Assembly (NCBI RefSeq): GCF_001278075.1
Contig: NZ_CP011340.1
Location: 2,356,001 to 2,420,000 of the forward strand
DNA: 64,000 bases
DNA from: Streptomyces pristinaespiralis
Lineage (GTDB): Bacteria > Actinomycetota > Actinomycetes > Streptomycetales > Streptomycetaceae
Direction: 5' to 3'
In this document: one piece after another, positions 8,484 to 19,854 of the stretch
How the letters are laid out: every line of letters starts with the position of its first letter
Position numbering within the stretch: position 1 is the first letter of the stretch
Translations under genes and position numbers: made by a program
Notes under the pieces: model-generated
Database searches by the model: none
What the model was told of the DNA's origin: nothing
The model's input: only the letters and a program-made list of their open reading frames with translations

Positions 8484-9254
8484 TCAGCGGGGCTGCCTGC
8501 GACCGGCGTCGGCGGTCCGGTGGACCAGCCGGTCGGCCGCCCGGTCGACCAGCCACGCGGTCGCCGGTACCACCGCCAGCGCGGTGCACCAGCCGCCGAC
8601 GGTGTCGGTCGGGTAGTGCGCGCCGAGGGCGACCTGCGCCCAGCCCATGGCGGCGCCGGCCACCAGCGCCGCGGCGAACACGAGTGACGTGCCGGCCGTC
8701 CTGCCGAGGCCGGGCCGGCCCGTCGCGAGCAGCGCCAACACGAGGGCGACCGCGGTGAGGAAGGCGGTGTGCCCGCTCGGGTAGGACAGGTGCCCGTCGT
8801 GGATGGTGCGCCCCACCAAGGGCTTGAGCAGCTTCGTCGCCGCCACGGCCAGGCCGGTGCCGGCGAGGGCGAGCACCGCCGCACGGTTGCGCCGAAGCAG
8901 CAGGCAGCCCGTCACGACGGCAGCCACCAGCGCGGTCGCTCCGGCGGGCTCCCCCAGGAAGTCCGTGGCCAGGGCGACGTCCCGCCACGGCGCCCCCGCG
9001 TCCTCCACCGCCGCCCCGATCCGCCCTTCCACCCCGCCGGACCTGTCGTGGCCGGCGTACAGGACCCCGAGCCCGAAGACCACCAGCGCGGCGAGGGCCG
9101 CGATCAGCCCGAGCGGCACGCGCAGCGCCGAGGGCAGCACCGCGGGCGCCGACCGGCCGGTCACCCGCCCGTGGCGTCCGCTCCGGCCGAGCGGTCCGCC
9201 GCCACCGCCGACGGTCGACGTGGCCTTTGGCCACTGCCGGTGCCGACTTCCCAT
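8484..9254 (-). CDS. PAP2 superfamily phosphatase, integral membrane
   Basis: ATG 9254 is chosen because a GGGGG ribosome-binding run lies 7 bases upstream; a TTG at 9260 would touch it. The 256-residue protein has a Pro/Gly-rich N-terminus, then five to six hydrophobic segments. The PAP2 signature is partly altered: motif 1 reads KPLVGRTIHDG (RP replaced), motif 2 is the standard YPSGHTAF, and motif 3 is QVALGAHYPTD with Gln where Arg is usual while the catalytic His and Asp remain. It probably dephosphorylates undecaprenyl pyrophosphate or a phospholipid. Convergent with the glycan operon, so a functional link is possible but not shown. Confidence 0.78.
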   Translation of the reverse strand: MGSRHRQWPKATSTVGGGGGPLGRSGRHGRVTGRSAPAVLPSALRVPLGLIAALAALVVFGLGVLYAGHDRSGGVEGRIGAAVEDAGAPWRDVALATDFLGEPAGATALVAAVVTGCLLLRRNRAAVLALAGTGLAVAATKLLKPLVGRTIHDGHLSYPSGHTAFLTAVALVLALLATGRPGLGRTAGTSLVFAAALVAGAAMGWAQVALGAHYPTDTVGGWCTALAVVPATAWLVDRAADRLVHRTADAGRRQPR

Positions 9255-9602
9255 CAACAAGCCCCCGCTGTTTCCGACTTGACGCTTCCGACTTGGCCTG
9301 CTCGGGAGCCGTCGGCCTGTGCGGCCCCCAACTCGCCGGCCTGCGCATCACCCTGGTCAAGGGCATCGGAATCAGTCTCCTGCCGCCACCCTAGCCACGA
9401 TCGAGGACGAAGGCTTCCGCGGACCTCGCCGCCACGGCGGTGACGCTCGGGCCCCCGGCGGGCAGGTACCCGGGGGCCGAGCGGGACAGGTCAGGCGCCG
9501 CGCCCGGGACCGCACGGTGTCGACCGCTTCACCGTGTCCGACCCGGCGACCGGACAGGACTGCGAGGGCGAGCTACCTGAGAGGGCGTCACGTACGTTCC
9601 CG
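9255..9602. other. Gene-free stretch between PAP2 gene and LAL regulator
   Basis: No supportable reading frame. It holds the presumed PAP2 promoter side (near 9255) and a GC-rich hairpin at 9446-9481. Nothing else recognised. Confidence 0.6.
9446..9481 (-). terminator. Hairpin downstream of the LAL regulator gene
   Basis: The arms CTCGGGCCCCCGG (9446-9458) and CCGGGGGCCGAG (9470-9481) pair with one bulged G. No U-run follows, as is common in Streptomyces. It lies about 120 bases beyond the stop of the minus-strand LAL gene. Confidence 0.5.
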
Positions 9603-12323
9603 TCAGCGGCCCCGTCCGGGCTGCTCACCGGACTTGAGAACTTCCGCCGGGACCGTCCCGAGTGCTGGCCCGAGTCCCTGGCGGGAGCGCGCTCCGCTCT
9701 TATGAATGGCCCGGGCGACATGCTGCTCGACGGTGCGCGGAGACAGATGCAGCGTCGAGGCGATCTCACGGTTGGTCATGCCGGCGACAGCAAGTTGGGC
9801 GACCTCCGACTCGCGCGGCGAGAGGAGGTCGCCGTACCGGGGACGGCCGGGGACCCGGGGCTCCTGCGCGGGGTGGTGGCGGCGCAGATCGGTGCGGACG
9901 CGCGCCGCGTCCCAGGTGGCTCCGAGCGTGTCGAAGACAGCGGCACAGTCGGCGAGCGCGGCGACGGCGGGGCCGCTGCCGCTGTCGAGGGCGAGGGTGC
10001 AGCGGGCGGCGTCCGCTGAGGTGAGGGCCGCGTGATAGGGCCTGTTCATCGCGGTGTACGCGGTGGCGGCGCTTCCGTAACAGGTGGCGGCCTCCGCGAT
10101 CCGCCCGGTGTGTTCCGCGAGGACACCGAAGGTCCACCGGAGGGCGGCGGAGGCCGACGGCGCGTCCTTGCCCTCCAGTCCCGCGGCGAATTCGGCGGTC
10201 ATCTCCCGGGCGCTGTCCACGGCCTCCGCCCGCGCCGTCGCCTCTACGGCCCAGGGTGCGAGTTCGGCGCCCCAGGCCCAGATCCCCTTGGCACGCAGCC
10301 GCTTCCACGCGGCGGCGGCTTCGGCGACGGCAGCGTCGATGTCGTCGTGGGCGAGGGCGAGCCGGATCAGGGCACCGGACGCCGTGGCGGAGATCGGTAC
10401 GGGCCCGCTGTCGAGGTCGGCCGCACCCGGGCCTGTGAGGTGGTCGACGGCATCGGCCCACTCGCCGCGCCCGAGGGCGAGCAGCCCGAGGACCATCCGG
10501 GCGTCGGAGGCGAGGTAGGGCATGTCGCCGGCGTCGTCGACGAAGGCGCGGGCCCGGTCGGCGAGCCCCGACCAACGGCCGGTCGCCCAGTCCAGGACGA
10601 GGGCGCAGCCGCGGCCGGTCTGCTCGGCGTAGGCGGCCCCGCTGCGCGCGGCGAGGTCGACGCCCTCCACCAGCAGGGCGCGCGACTTCTCGTACTGGCC
10701 GAGCCACACCGTCGCGTCGGCGGCGTTGCACAGGCCACGGGCGGTCTGCTGCCGGCACCCGGCGAGGTCGCTGTCCCGGGGAAGGCTCTCGATGAGCGGC
10801 CAGGCAGCCGGGTCGGAGCTGTTGAGCAGGACACTCACGTGATTGGCCGCGACGGCGGTCTGGACCACCGGGTCGCCCGACTCGTCGGCGACCTTCACGG
10901 CCCGTTCGATCCATACGATGTTCTCGGCGAACGGCGCGTCCGGCCCGTACGGCATCGCGAGCGCCGACATCGCCCGCGCCAGGGGCACCGGTCGGCCGGC
11001 CAGTTCCTCCACTGCTCGGGCGAGTTCGTCGCGGCCTTCGACAACCTGGCCCATCTGGTTGCACTGCAGCAGGCCGAGGTCCAGGCGGATCTCACCGCGG
11101 ACGGCCGGAGGAAGACCGGCGTCGGCCACGATGTACCGGAGAACGTCCAGCGTCTGGTCGGAACGCAGGCCCACCACGGCGCTGCGGGCGAGCAGCATGG
11201 CGAGCCGGGGGCGGGCGTGCCGGGGGACCGGGCCCGTCGTGAGCGCAGTCTCCAGCAGGCGCGCGGCGCGCTGCTGGTCCCCGGCGTCCTCGAGTTGCCG
11301 GGCGGCGCGCTCGACGGCGTGCAGCCAGCCCCGTTCATCGCCGCAGGCACGGCGATGGCCGGCCACGCGCTCCCACGGGATCGGCTGCCGCCTGGTGAGC
11401 ATGTGTGCGGTCCGTCGATGCATTTCCTCACGGACGGGACCGGGCATCCAGCCTCGGACGGCCGCCGCGGCGGCGGGCGAGAAAAAGCCGTAGCGGCCGT
11501 CGCCGCGTTCGTCGAGCGCGGCGTGACGCAGGGCGGCCAGCAGCGCGTCCTGACCGTCGCTGCGGGTGAGCCCGGCAACGGCGGCGAGTTCCCCGGCACT
11601 CGCGGGCTCGGCGAGGACGGCCGCCGCGAGGACGATCCGCCGGTATCCCTCGGGCACGGCCGTCGTGCGACGCACCATGAGGGCCGTCAGCCGGGGCGGT
11701 GAGCCGAGCCGGTCGACGTCGACGGAACCCGGCTGCCGGCCGGCCGGAGTGCGGGCGGCCGTCAGGCCGATCAGGTCGAGCAGATCGGCGACGGTCTGGG
11801 CGACGCCCCCCGAGACGCGGTGCAGGGCCTCGGCCAGGTCGCGCGTACAGCGGTCCTCGCCGAGCACATCGGCGGCCATCCGGTGGACCGCGGCGACGCC
11901 GAGCGTGCCGACGACGTGCCGCACCACCGTGAGCCGGGCCGGGAACTCCGTGTCCGGCCCGAGGACCAGCCCCGGTACAGCGAGTTCCTCGGGTCGGTAG
12001 CTGAGAACACACACGAGGCCTGAAGGCGGGTCGGTCAGCAGGGCACGCAGAGCGGCGCCGTCGTCACCGGCCGCCCGGTGTACGTCCTCGACGAGGAGCA
12101 GGACCGGCCCCTCGCCGGGCAGCGGATCACCGGGCGCCGCCCGGCGGACGGTGTCGGGTACGGCCTTCCGCAGCCGCTCCACCAGGCGGCTCTTGCCGGT
12201 GCCGGCGGCTCCTTCTACCAGCAGCAGCAAGGGCCGGCCGGGCCCTTGCTGGTCGAGTGCGGCGCTGAGCCGTTCGCGCAGCGCGGCCTCGGCTGTGTGC
12301 GCGGTCTGAGCGGTGTGGGACAT
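9603..12323 (-). CDS. LuxR family transcriptional regulator with AAA ATPase domain (LAL type)
   Basis: The 906-residue protein starts at ATG 12323. A Walker A loop EGAAGTGKS (residues 37-45) and Walker B VLLLVED (74-80) form the N-terminal NTPase. A long helical middle (about 300-830) resembles TPR-type sensor regions. The end is a LuxR helix-turn-helix (LSPRESEVAQLAVAGMTNRE, then IASTLHLSPRTVEQHVARAI). LAL proteins are large ATP-dependent activators, often of antibiotic or catabolic operons. Candidate targets are the glycan operon, the PAP2 gene and the xdh operon, but nothing shows which. The 177-base divergent gap to the next gene holds repeated TATCCGT motifs. Confidence 0.88.
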   Translation of the reverse strand: MSHTAQTAHTAEAALRERLSAALDQQGPGRPLLLLVEGAAGTGKSRLVERLRKAVPDTVRRAAPGDPLPGEGPVLLLVEDVHRAAGDDGAALRALLTDPPSGLVCVLSYRPEELAVPGLVLGPDTEFPARLTVVRHVVGTLGVAAVHRMAADVLGEDRCTRDLAEALHRVSGGVAQTVADLLDLIGLTAARTPAGRQPGSVDVDRLGSPPRLTALMVRRTTAVPEGYRRIVLAAAVLAEPASAGELAAVAGLTRSDGQDALLAALRHAALDERGDGRYGFFSPAAAAAVRGWMPGPVREEMHRRTAHMLTRRQPIPWERVAGHRRACGDERGWLHAVERAARQLEDAGDQQRAARLLETALTTGPVPRHARPRLAMLLARSAVVGLRSDQTLDVLRYIVADAGLPPAVRGEIRLDLGLLQCNQMGQVVEGRDELARAVEELAGRPVPLARAMSALAMPYGPDAPFAENIVWIERAVKVADESGDPVVQTAVAANHVSVLLNSSDPAAWPLIESLPRDSDLAGCRQQTARGLCNAADATVWLGQYEKSRALLVEGVDLAARSGAAYAEQTGRGCALVLDWATGRWSGLADRARAFVDDAGDMPYLASDARMVLGLLALGRGEWADAVDHLTGPGAADLDSGPVPISATASGALIRLALAHDDIDAAVAEAAAAWKRLRAKGIWAWGAELAPWAVEATARAEAVDSAREMTAEFAAGLEGKDAPSASAALRWTFGVLAEHTGRIAEAATCYGSAATAYTAMNRPYHAALTSADAARCTLALDSGSGPAVAALADCAAVFDTLGATWDAARVRTDLRRHHPAQEPRVPGRPRYGDLLSPRESEVAQLAVAGMTNREIASTLHLSPRTVEQHVARAIHKSGARSRQGLGPALGTVPAEVLKSGEQPGRGR

Positions 12324-12346
12324 GACTCGCCACCATGATCTCGGAC

Positions 12347-12374
12347 ATATCCGTGGTTATTCACGTATCCGTAC
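12347..12374. promoter_or_regulatory. Repeated TATCCGT motifs in the divergent promoter region
   Basis: Two copies of TATCCGT lie about 18 bases apart (ATATCCGTGG and GTATCCGTAC), separated by a small CGTG...CACG palindrome. They lie between the LAL regulator and the ATPase gene, so they may be a regulator binding site. This is inference from repetition only. Confidence 0.3.
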
Positions 12375-12500
12375 TCAGTCTGCCCTGATTGCGGCGGGCT
12401 CGGACCGACGGGCAGCGTTGAGGCGGTAAGACCACCCCGTGGCCCGTCGGGCCGTCGGGATCGATGCCGACGCAGTCGGCTGCGCAGGCGGGAGGCCGGC

Positions 12501-13007
12501 GTGCGAAACATGATCTGTCCCAGCCCGGGCGGGGCGTCCGTCGATGCAGGCGAGGCACCGGTGGACGGGAATCCGCAGGAGGACGGGAATCCGCGAGAGA
12601 CGGTGCGGCCCCGCCCGAGTCGGCTGACGACCGTGATCGAACTGCCGGCGACCGCGCGGTCGGTACCGCTCGTACGCCGCCTGGCACGGGCGGTGACCCG
12701 TACCCGGCAGCTGTCCGAAGCCGCCGAGGAGGCGCTCACCGCGGTCGTCACGGAACTGGCGACCAACGCGGTCCTGCACAGCGGCAGCCCCCAGATCACG
12801 GTGATGTTCGAGGCTGATGACGCCTCGCTGACCGTGGTGGTTCGCGATCGGGGGCGCTGGCGGGCGCGCCCGGCGCCACGCTGCGAGGGGGCGGACATGG
12901 ACGCGGCGTTCGGCCGCGGCCTCGCCCTGGTCGACGCGTACTGCGTGGACATGTCCGTGCGACCTTCCCCCCAGGGCACGCTGGTCCGCGCCGTCATCGC
13001 ACTGTGA
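12501..13007 (+). CDS. ATP-binding anti-sigma-factor-like protein (HATPase_c, RsbW family)
   Basis: The 168-residue protein starts at GTG 12501, with GGAGG at 12491-12495 (5-base spacing). After a 40-residue polar, Pro-rich N-terminus comes a GHKL ATPase: N-box TELATNAVLHSG, a G1-like region VVRDRGRW (second Gly of the usual D-x-G-x-G replaced) and G2-like FGRGLALVDAY. Streptomyces encode many such proteins; some phosphorylate anti-anti-sigma factors. No partner STAS protein is adjacent. It is divergent from the LAL regulator. Confidence 0.82.
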   Translation: MRNMICPSPGGASVDAGEAPVDGNPQEDGNPRETVRPRPSRLTTVIELPATARSVPLVRRLARAVTRTRQLSEAAEEALTAVVTELATNAVLHSGSPQITVMFEADDASLTVVVRDRGRWRARPAPRCEGADMDAAFGRGLALVDAYCVDMSVRPSPQGTLVRAVIAL

Positions 13008-13520
13008 GGCCACGGCGGCCCGATGGGCCCTGCTGTAGAGCAGGCCGGCTCCCCGCGCGGCCAGATCCCGCAGCAAGGCGAGGGCGGCGGCCGACGGCTG
13101 CCTCTGGAGGCACACCATGGGCGGGCACGCCGGGCCGAAGGTGCCGGCGGCGGACAGGACGGCCGGGTTCTCACAGGTGTGAACGGTCCCAGCCTCGGGA
13201 CGGCGACGTCCGTCGCGCTACGCGGAGGGACCGGAGGGCATGGGCGCGCGGAAAGGGTCAGTGCTGCGAACGTCGCCCGCGATACCGGAGGCGACACGGG
13301 CAGCGCACGCAACGCGCGCACCGCCGCCTCCACCAGTGGGCCCGCGGCCTGAGGTGTACGGGCGAGGCGCCGGATGAGCGCCACGCACCCAGGGCCATGC
13401 CCCGCAATTCACTGCCAGAAGAATTGATTCAGGCGCAGCTTTGGATGATTACCCGATCACCGTCAGGAAGGTTTGTACGTTCAGCCGCCTGGCGAGCACG
13501 CCCCGGCCTCGGATCGGATC

Positions 13521-13577
13521 GATTCCCCGGAGGCCGGGAATCGACCTCTTGACCTCTGTGATCCGAGCAACTAGCTT
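13521..13577 (+). promoter_or_regulatory. Inverted repeat plus sigma-70-type promoter upstream of xdhA
   Basis: GATTCCCCGG (13521-13530) and CCGGGAATC (13534-13542) form an inverted repeat with one extra C. Seven bases on is a -35 box TTGACC (13549-13554), a 17-base spacer, and a -10 box TAGCTT (13572-13577). The spacing is ideal for an HrdB-type promoter, and the repeat is well placed as an operator. Likely transcript: the 25-codon ORF and then xdhABC. Confidence 0.55.
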
Positions 13578-13622
13578 CCGGTAGACGTCGACCCATTACC
13601 ACCCGAAGGAGGCGACCGGCGG

Positions 13623-13700
13623 ATGTACACCAGCTCTGATCTCGGTCGCCTCGCCCAGTGCACCGTCTGGGTTCCGGGCCGGATCGCGCACGGCGTCTGA
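13623..13700 (+). CDS. Putative 25-residue leader peptide upstream of xdhA
   Basis: ATG 13623 follows a strong ribosome-binding site GAAGGAGG (13605-13612, 10-base spacing) and lies about 45 bases after the -10 box. The product (MYTSSDLGRLAQCTVWVPGR, then IAHGV) ends at TGA 13700. No homologue is known to me. The promoter and ribosome-binding site make it more than a chance ORF, but translation is unproven. It could be a leader peptide for the purine operon, 226 bases upstream of xdhA. Confidence 0.35.
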   Translation: MYTSSDLGRLAQCTVWVPGRIAHGV

Positions 13701-13789
13701 GCACGCCGTTCCGATGTGCCCTTCCGCGGCGCATTCCGGGTCTCCCGTCACCGCATTCCCGCACGTCGCTGTCACGTGCCTTTCCGCGC

Positions 13790-13862
13790 CCGCTCCTCTC
13801 ACGTGGCGCACCTGAATCCTTTCTGCGCCCCGCTCCTCCCACGCGGCGCGTCTGAACACAGA
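13790..13862. repeat. Imperfect tandem repeat of about 38 bases
   Basis: Two adjacent units begin CGCCCGCTCCTCTCACGTGG and CGCCCCGCTCCTCCCACGCG; each continues with GCGC, then CTGAA. The end of unit one (CTTTCTG) and the end of unit two (CAGAAAG) are reverse complements, so unit two could fold into a stem-loop. Function unknown; it lies in the presumed 5' leader of xdhA. Confidence 0.45.
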
Positions 13863-13926
13863 AAGCTGCCGGAAAATTGGCGAACATGATGAATCGACCG
13901 ATCGCGAGCCGAAACGGGGACCGGTC

Positions 13927-15419
13927 ATGAACGCGGCACGGATCACGGTCAACGGGAAAGAAGCACCGATCTCACCGGCAGCGCCCCACACCACGGCGCT
14001 GGACTTCCTGCGCGAGCGCGGCCTCACCGGAACCAAGGAGGGGTGCGCCGAGGGCGAATGCGGCGCCTGCTCGGTCCTGGTGGCCCGGCCCGGGGTGAAC
14101 AAGCCCACCGACTGGGTCGCGGTCAACGCCTGCCTGGTCCCGGTCGCGGCGCTCGACGGCCAGGAGATCATCACCTCCGAGGGTCTCGCCACCGCCGGTG
14201 GACCGGGCGAGCCGCCAACGCTGCACCCTGTGCAGGAGGAGATGGCGGTGCGCGGCGGTTCCCAGTGCGGTTACTGCACGCCGGGGTTCGTCTGCAGCAT
14301 GGCCGCCGAGTACTACCGGCCAGGTCGCTGCGAGCACGCACCCGCGGACCCGGCCGACAGTACGGAAGCGGACGGCGGCGTCGACGGCACGGACGCCGAG
14401 CACGGCCCGAACGGCTTCGACCTGCACGCGCTCAGCGGAAACCTGTGCCGCTGCACCGGCTACCGCCCCATCCGCGACGCCGCGTTCGCCGTCGGCGCAC
14501 CCGCCGAAGACGACCCGCTGGCACAGCGCCGCGAGCAGGCCCCGCCCTCGCCGGTCGCCACCGAGTACATCCGGGACGACAGCGCGTTCCTGCGGAAGAG
14601 CACCCTGGACGAAACGCTGGAGCTGCTGCGCGAGCGGCCCGACGCGGTCGTGGTCGCCGGCTCCACCGACTGGGGCGTCGAGGTCAACATCCGCTCGCGC
14701 AGGGCGAACTGCGTGGTCGCCATCGACCGGCTTCCCGAACTGCGTGAGCTGCGCGTCGAGTCGGATTACATCGAGATCGGCGCGGCGCTCACCCTCACCG
14801 AGATCGAGCGCCGCCTCGGCGGCGACGTCCCGCTGCTGGCCGGGCTGTTCCCGCAGTTCGCGTCCCGGCTCATCCGTAACGGCGCGACCCTCGGCGGCAA
14901 CCTGGGCACCGGCTCGCCCATCGGCGACAGCCCGCCGGTGCTGCTGGCGCTGGAGGCGTCGGTGGTGCTCGCCGGCGTCGATGGTGAGCGCGAGGTCCCG
15001 CTGGCGGAGTACTTCACCGGCTACCGGCAGAGCGTGCGCCGCCCCGGCGAGCTGATCCGTTCGGTGCGCGTCCCACTGCCGCTGTCGCCCGTCACCGCCT
15101 TCCACAAGATTGCCAAGCGGCGCTTCGACGACATCTCCAGCGTGGCGGTCGCCTTCGCCCTCGACATCGAGGACGGGACCGTCCGCAAGGCGCGCATCGG
15201 CCTGGGCGGCGTGGCCGCCACACCCATCCGCGCATTCGCCACCGAGGCGGCCCTGGAGGGCAGGCCATGGACGGCGGAGACCGTCGGGGCCGCGGCCCGG
15301 GTGCTGCGGGGTGAGGGCACACCGATGGACGATCACCGCGCCAGTTCCCTCTACCGTTCCGCGATGCTCGGCCAGAGCCTGCTGAAGCTGCACGCACAGA
15401 CCCCGGAGGCGGCGAAGTC

Positions 15420-15423
<4 letters not shown>
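13927..15423 (+). CDS. xdhA: Xanthine dehydrogenase, FeS/FAD subunit
   Basis: The 498-residue protein combines two [2Fe-2S] domains and the FAD domain. Cluster ligands are Cys40, Cys45, Cys48 and Cys69 (EGCAEGECGAC region), then Cys114, Cys117 (CGYCTPG) and Cys174, Cys176 (CRCTGYRP). The FAD-binding region shows VVAGSTDWG and NGATLGGNLGTGSPIGDSP, followed by the CO-dehydrogenase-type C-terminal domain. An acidic insert (about residues 133-165) separates the paired cysteines. It passes electrons from the molybdenum centre to NAD in the conversion of hypoxanthine and xanthine to urate. It overlaps xdhB by ATGA. GGGGA lies 6 bases upstream of ATG 13927. Confidence 0.93.
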
Positions 15424-17832
<2,409 letters not shown>

Positions 17833-17840
<8 letters not shown>

Positions 17841-18651
17841 CATGACGTGGGTCGCCGCGGTCGCACGGTTGCGGGCACGCCGGGAGGCCGGCGTGCTGGT
17901 CACCGTCGCGGCCGTGCGCGGCCACGCCCCGCGCGACGCCGGCGCGAAGCTCGTCGTGGGGACGGACCGGACGTGGGGCTCGATCGGTGGCGGCAATGTC
18001 GAGGCGGTCTCGATCGACCGGGCTCGGGAGATGCTCGCCGCGTCCGTGTCCGAGCCCGAGCTGATGGATTTCGCTTTGAACGACAAGGTCACCAACCAGC
18101 ACGGCGTGCAGTGCTGCGGCGGCACGGTCTCGGTGCTGCTCGAACCACTGCCGGTGGTACGGGCGGTGGCGGTCTTCGGCGTCGGGCACGTCGGGCTGGA
18201 ACTGGCGCGCATCCTGGCACGCCAGGACCTCGACCTCCATCTGATCGACTCCCGCTCCGACATCCTCGCGGACGAGCGGCTCGACGTGCTGGCGGACGCG
18301 GTGGCGCAGGTGCACGTGCACCACACACCGCTGCTGCCCGAGGAGGTGCTGCAGGAACTGCCGCACGGCACCCATGTCCTGATCATGACTCATGATCACG
18401 CCGAGGACGCGGCGCTGTGCGACGCCGCCCTGCGCACGCCCCGTCTCGGCTCCATCGGTCTGATCGGGTCGGCGGCCAAGTGGGCGCGGTTCCGCAAACG
18501 CCTCGCCACCGAGGGCGGTCACGACGACGCCGTCATCGACCGGATCAAGACGCCGATCGGCCTGGCCGACATCACGGGCAAGGAACCCGCGACGATCGCC
18601 GTCAGCGTCGCCGCGGATCTGCTGCGCACCTTCGAGAGCGAGGGCGGCTGA
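17833..18651 (+). CDS. xdhC: XdhC molybdenum cofactor insertion/sulfuration protein
   Basis: The 272-residue protein starts at GTG 17833 (ATG 17842 is an alternative), overlapping the xdhB stop. The N-terminal XdhC/CoxI domain shows TWGSIGGGNVEA and the paired cysteines QCCGGTVSV; the C-terminal Rossmann-like domain shows VFGVGHVGLEL and ends with GLIGSAAKWARFRKRL. In characterised systems XdhC binds the molybdenum cofactor and helps its sulfuration and insertion into XdhB. Its operon position supports that role here. Confidence 0.9.
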
Positions 18652-18671
18652 CCCTCCGACGGGATCGATGC

Positions 18672-18714
18672 GGGGTGCCCCGCGCTCGTGCGAACGCACG
18701 CAGCGGGGCGCCCC
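18672..18714 (+). terminator. Extended hairpin after xdhC
   Basis: Outer arms GGGGTGCCCCGC (18672-18683) and GCGGGGCGCCCC (18703-18714) pair with one T/G wobble, and an inner hairpin CGTGCG-AA-CGCACG caps the structure. It lies 20 bases after the xdhC stop, between convergent xdhC and guaD, so it probably ends the xdh transcript. Confidence 0.7.
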
Positions 18715-18780
18715 CTCGATATTGCGGTCACGGTGTCCTGCGCGTCGGGGTGTCCGCCGACCGCACCGGCGGATCCGGAC

Positions 18781-18822
18781 GTACGGAGAATCGGCGTACG
18801 GAGAATCGGCGTACGAAAGAGC
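18781..18822. repeat. 15-base tandem repeat between xdhC and guaD
   Basis: GTACGGAGAATCGGC occurs twice head to tail (18781-18795 and 18796-18810), followed by a partial third copy starting GTACGAAAGAGC. It lies in the convergent intergenic region beyond the hairpin. No function is apparent. Confidence 0.75.
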
Positions 18823-18902
18823 AAAGCCCCAGGTCACAGGGTGTGATCCTGAGGCTTCCACCGAGCCGCCCGCGGCCTGCCGGTGCGCGACGAGCGCCGT
18901 TC

Positions 18903-19406
18903 TCAGTAGTCGACGCGGTCGGACTTTGCCAGCCACGCGTCGAACGGCGCCGTACGGTTCGGCATGTCCACCCGCTCGACCGCCATCGGCCACAGCTCCG
19001 CCGGCCGCTTCTCCAACAGGTCGTAGAACTTGCGGTCGTCGAAGCCGGCCACCGCGGCGTCGTCCCGGTCGGCGGCGAAGATGATCCGGTCGACCCGCGC
19101 CCACAGCGCGGAGGAGAGGCACATCGGGCACGGCTCGCAGGAGGTCACGAGGACGCAGCCCTCGAGGGAGAAGGTTCCCAGCTTCTGGCAGCCGGCACGG
19201 ATCGCGCTCACCTCGCCGTGCGCCGTCGGGTCCAGATTCGACGTGACCTTGTTGTTCCCGATGGCGACGATCTCGCCGTCCTTGACGATCAGTGCGCCGA
19301 ACGGTCCGCCGCCGTTCTCCACGCTGGCGGTGGCAAGGCCGATGGCCTCCTCCATCCAGGTGCGCTCGAGCTCCTGGATGCTCGCTTCCTGGGTGTACGC
19401 CGTCAT
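18903..19406 (-). CDS. guaD: Guanine deaminase (cytidine-deaminase fold)
   Basis: ATG 19406 is favoured by AAAGGAG six bases upstream. The 167-residue protein has the zinc-deaminase motifs TAHGEVSAI (His63, Glu65) and SCEPCPMCLSS (Cys93, Cys96), plus AGFDDRKFYD and the C-terminal aromatic tail of the B. subtilis GuaD type. It converts guanine to xanthine, the substrate of the XdhABC enzyme encoded convergently next door, so the two units form a guanine-to-urate route. The second motif residue is Gly where Ala is usual (HGE not HAE). Confidence 0.88.
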   Translation of the reverse strand: MTAYTQEASIQELERTWMEEAIGLATASVENGGGPFGALIVKDGEIVAIGNNKVTSNLDPTAHGEVSAIRAGCQKLGTFSLEGCVLVTSCEPCPMCLSSALWARVDRIIFAADRDDAAVAGFDDRKFYDLLEKRPAELWPMAVERVDMPNRTAPFDAWLAKSDRVDY

Positions 19407-19854
19407 GGTCACTCCTTTGTCGCAGACGGTGGGGACTCCCCGGATGCTCTGCCCATGCGGAACACCGCACGCACAGACCACCCGGGGTACCAAGCAGGGC
19501 TTCGGGTGCCGCCTTGGAACAGTTCGGCCGGCAACACCGGTACTGGTGCTGTTGATCGGAACAACAGGGCAAGTACATCCGCCAGGCACCGTCGCGGGTC
19601 AGTCACCGAAACCATGAAGGAGTTGACTGGTCACGCAGCCCCTCTTGTGCCTTCGCACAAGCTCTGGAAACTCACGGCTGCGTCGATGGGACGGAACTCC
19701 GCGGGAGCCGAGCCGCCTCGGCGTGGGGTGTGACCGGGCCGGTGAGGCCTCCACGTTGACGAGGCGGATCCGAGGGAACTCCCGGATCCCGGCGCCCGTC
19801 CCAGAAGCTGGTCGGCGGCAAAGGTGCGCAATGACAAGGCGCCCTCCGGCGAGC
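19407..19854. other. Gene-free stretch upstream of guaD
   Basis: About 450 bases between the guaD start and the end of the sensor phosphatase gene. It contains the guaD ribosome-binding site and an inverted repeat at 19532-19554. No coding region is supportable. Confidence 0.6.
19532..19554. promoter_or_regulatory. Inverted repeat upstream of guaD
   Basis: CAACACC (19532-19538) and GGTGCTGTTG (19545-19554) are inverted, with three extra bases on the right arm. It lies about 130 bases upstream of the guaD start and may be a regulator site. Inference only. Confidence 0.3.

Larger units (their letters stand above)
13008..13926. other. Long intergenic region upstream of the xdh operon
   Basis: About 920 bases without a convincing large gene. 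Features that stand out: an inverted repeat directly upstream of a near-consensus promoter (13521-13577), a 25-codon ORF with a strong ribosome-binding site (13623-13700), an imperfect tandem repeat (about 13790-13862) and a ribosome-binding site for xdhA at 13916-13920. The first 500 bases show nothing I recognise. Confidence 0.6.

Noticed and set aside
13004..13552. A 182-codon frame after the ATPase gene
   Set aside because: Arg/Gly-rich translation without motifs, no ribosome-binding site, and it runs through the inverted repeat of the xdh control region.
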